From Chloroflexota bacterium (GTDB lineage: Bacteria > Chloroflexota > Anaerolineae > Aggregatilineales > Phototrophicaceae): a DNA stretch of 6,562 nucleotides. Where the stretch lies: positions 1-6,562 of the forward strand of contig JAPOYU010000129.1 in the NCBI GenBank assembly GCA_026706395.1, written 5' to 3'. Shown piece after piece: positions 6,377 to 6,562 of the stretch. A program made the translations under genes and the position numbers. Each line of letters begins with the position of its first letter. Position 1 is the stretch's first letter. Below the pieces are notes generated by a model, which made no database searches, had not been told where the DNA came from, and saw only the letters and a program-made list of their open reading frames with translations.

Positions 6377-6398
6377 CGAGAGACCTGCTGGTCTTTCG
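6377..6398 (+). other. 9-bp stem-loop downstream of the dioxygenase gene
   Basis: CGAGAGACC (6377-6385) pairs with GGTCTTTCG (6390-6398) around a TGCT loop, with one G-U pair when read as plus-strand RNA. It starts about 140 nt after the dioxygenase stop and is not followed by a U-run, so it may be a 3'-end hairpin or part of a structured leader rather than a classical terminator. Confidence 0.4.
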
Positions 6399-6524
6399 AG
6401 TTGCTTCGACCGTATTACCAGGTCACCGCGCATCTTTGCATGTCACCAATTGCAGGCTCGCCCTGTCTGCTTCACAGGAGGAAGCTTCCGAAAAGCGAAC
6501 TGCGCTACGGTCTATGGGATACTC

Positions 6525-6562
6525 ATGCAAAACAAAATTCACAGACGCAAGATAACATCATT
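6525..6562 (+). CDS. Possible start of a further gene, cut by the window edge
   Basis: An ATG at 6525 opens a frame running to the window end and reading M-Q-N-K-I-H-R-R-K-I-T-S. Upstream is a weak GGGA about 5 nt away. The lysine- and arginine-rich beginning is compatible with a real protein, but 12 codons are too few to name a family or to exclude chance. A second frame, offset by one base, is also open here (see the observation on 6263-6562). Confidence 0.2.
   Translation, partial: MQNKIHRRKITS

Larger units (their letters stand above)
6236..6524. other. Stretch without a recognised gene, downstream of the dioxygenase
   Basis: These 289 nt contain no start-codon ORF of convincing length, no tRNA-like T-arm and no transposase remnant that I recognise. 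They hold a direct repeat (6321-6338), a 9-bp hairpin (6377-6398), a spaced GTCACC repeat (6422-6427 and 6442-6447) and a GGAAGCTTCC palindrome (6480-6489). The last part may be the control region of a gene beginning at or beyond the window edge. No U-rich terminator for the dioxygenase was found. Confidence 0.5.

Noticed and set aside
6236..6524. Possible tRNA, tmRNA or RNase P RNA in the gene-free stretch
   Set aside because: No T-arm motif, CCA end or conserved core motif of these RNAs could be found; only isolated short hairpins are present.

Overview
The window holds a compact catabolic-type locus. Four genes lie on the minus strand (right to left): a sugar-type ABC substrate-binding protein, two membrane permeases and a sulfatase. 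A PhyH-family Fe(II)/2-oxoglutarate dioxygenase gene diverges from them on the plus strand. No RNA gene, IS element, CRISPR array or phage feature was recognised. The organism is a bacterium of medium to moderately high GC. The combination of a carbohydrate ABC importer, a sulfatase and a PhyH enzyme with this kind of sequence recalls Chloroflexota (Anaerolineae-like) or Poribacteria-like marine or environmental genomes. That is an impression from family resemblance, not a proven placement.

Layout: 1-146 is noncoding, downstream of the sulfatase, with one stem-loop. 147-1553 (-) is the sulfatase, 1596-2423 (-) a MalG-type permease, 2427-3314 (-) a MalF-type permease. 3315-3460 is a gap with a 15-bp hairpin. 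3461-4786 (-) is the binding protein. 4787-5188 is the divergent control region, with two candidate sigma70-type promoters that share one -10 hexamer. 5189-6235 (+) is the PhyH dioxygenase. 6236-6562 is mostly noncoding, with a hairpin, a direct repeat and perhaps the first codons of another gene at the right edge.

How the genes may work together: the binding protein is exported and would capture a small, probably carbohydrate-like ligand, and the two permeases would bring it in. The sulfatase has the formylglycine motif C-T-P-S-R but no signal peptide, so it would act in the cytoplasm, on an imported sulfated compound or its breakdown product. The dioxygenase would hydroxylate or oxidatively cleave a related compound. 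No transporter ATPase, sulfatase-maturating enzyme or transcription factor is encoded here, so these must come from elsewhere. The substrate cannot be read from the sequence.

The most notable noncoding signals are the symmetric overlapping promoter pair at 4928-4979 and the wobble-paired hairpin between the binding-protein and permease genes. The genes themselves belong to known families; no clearly new system is evident.
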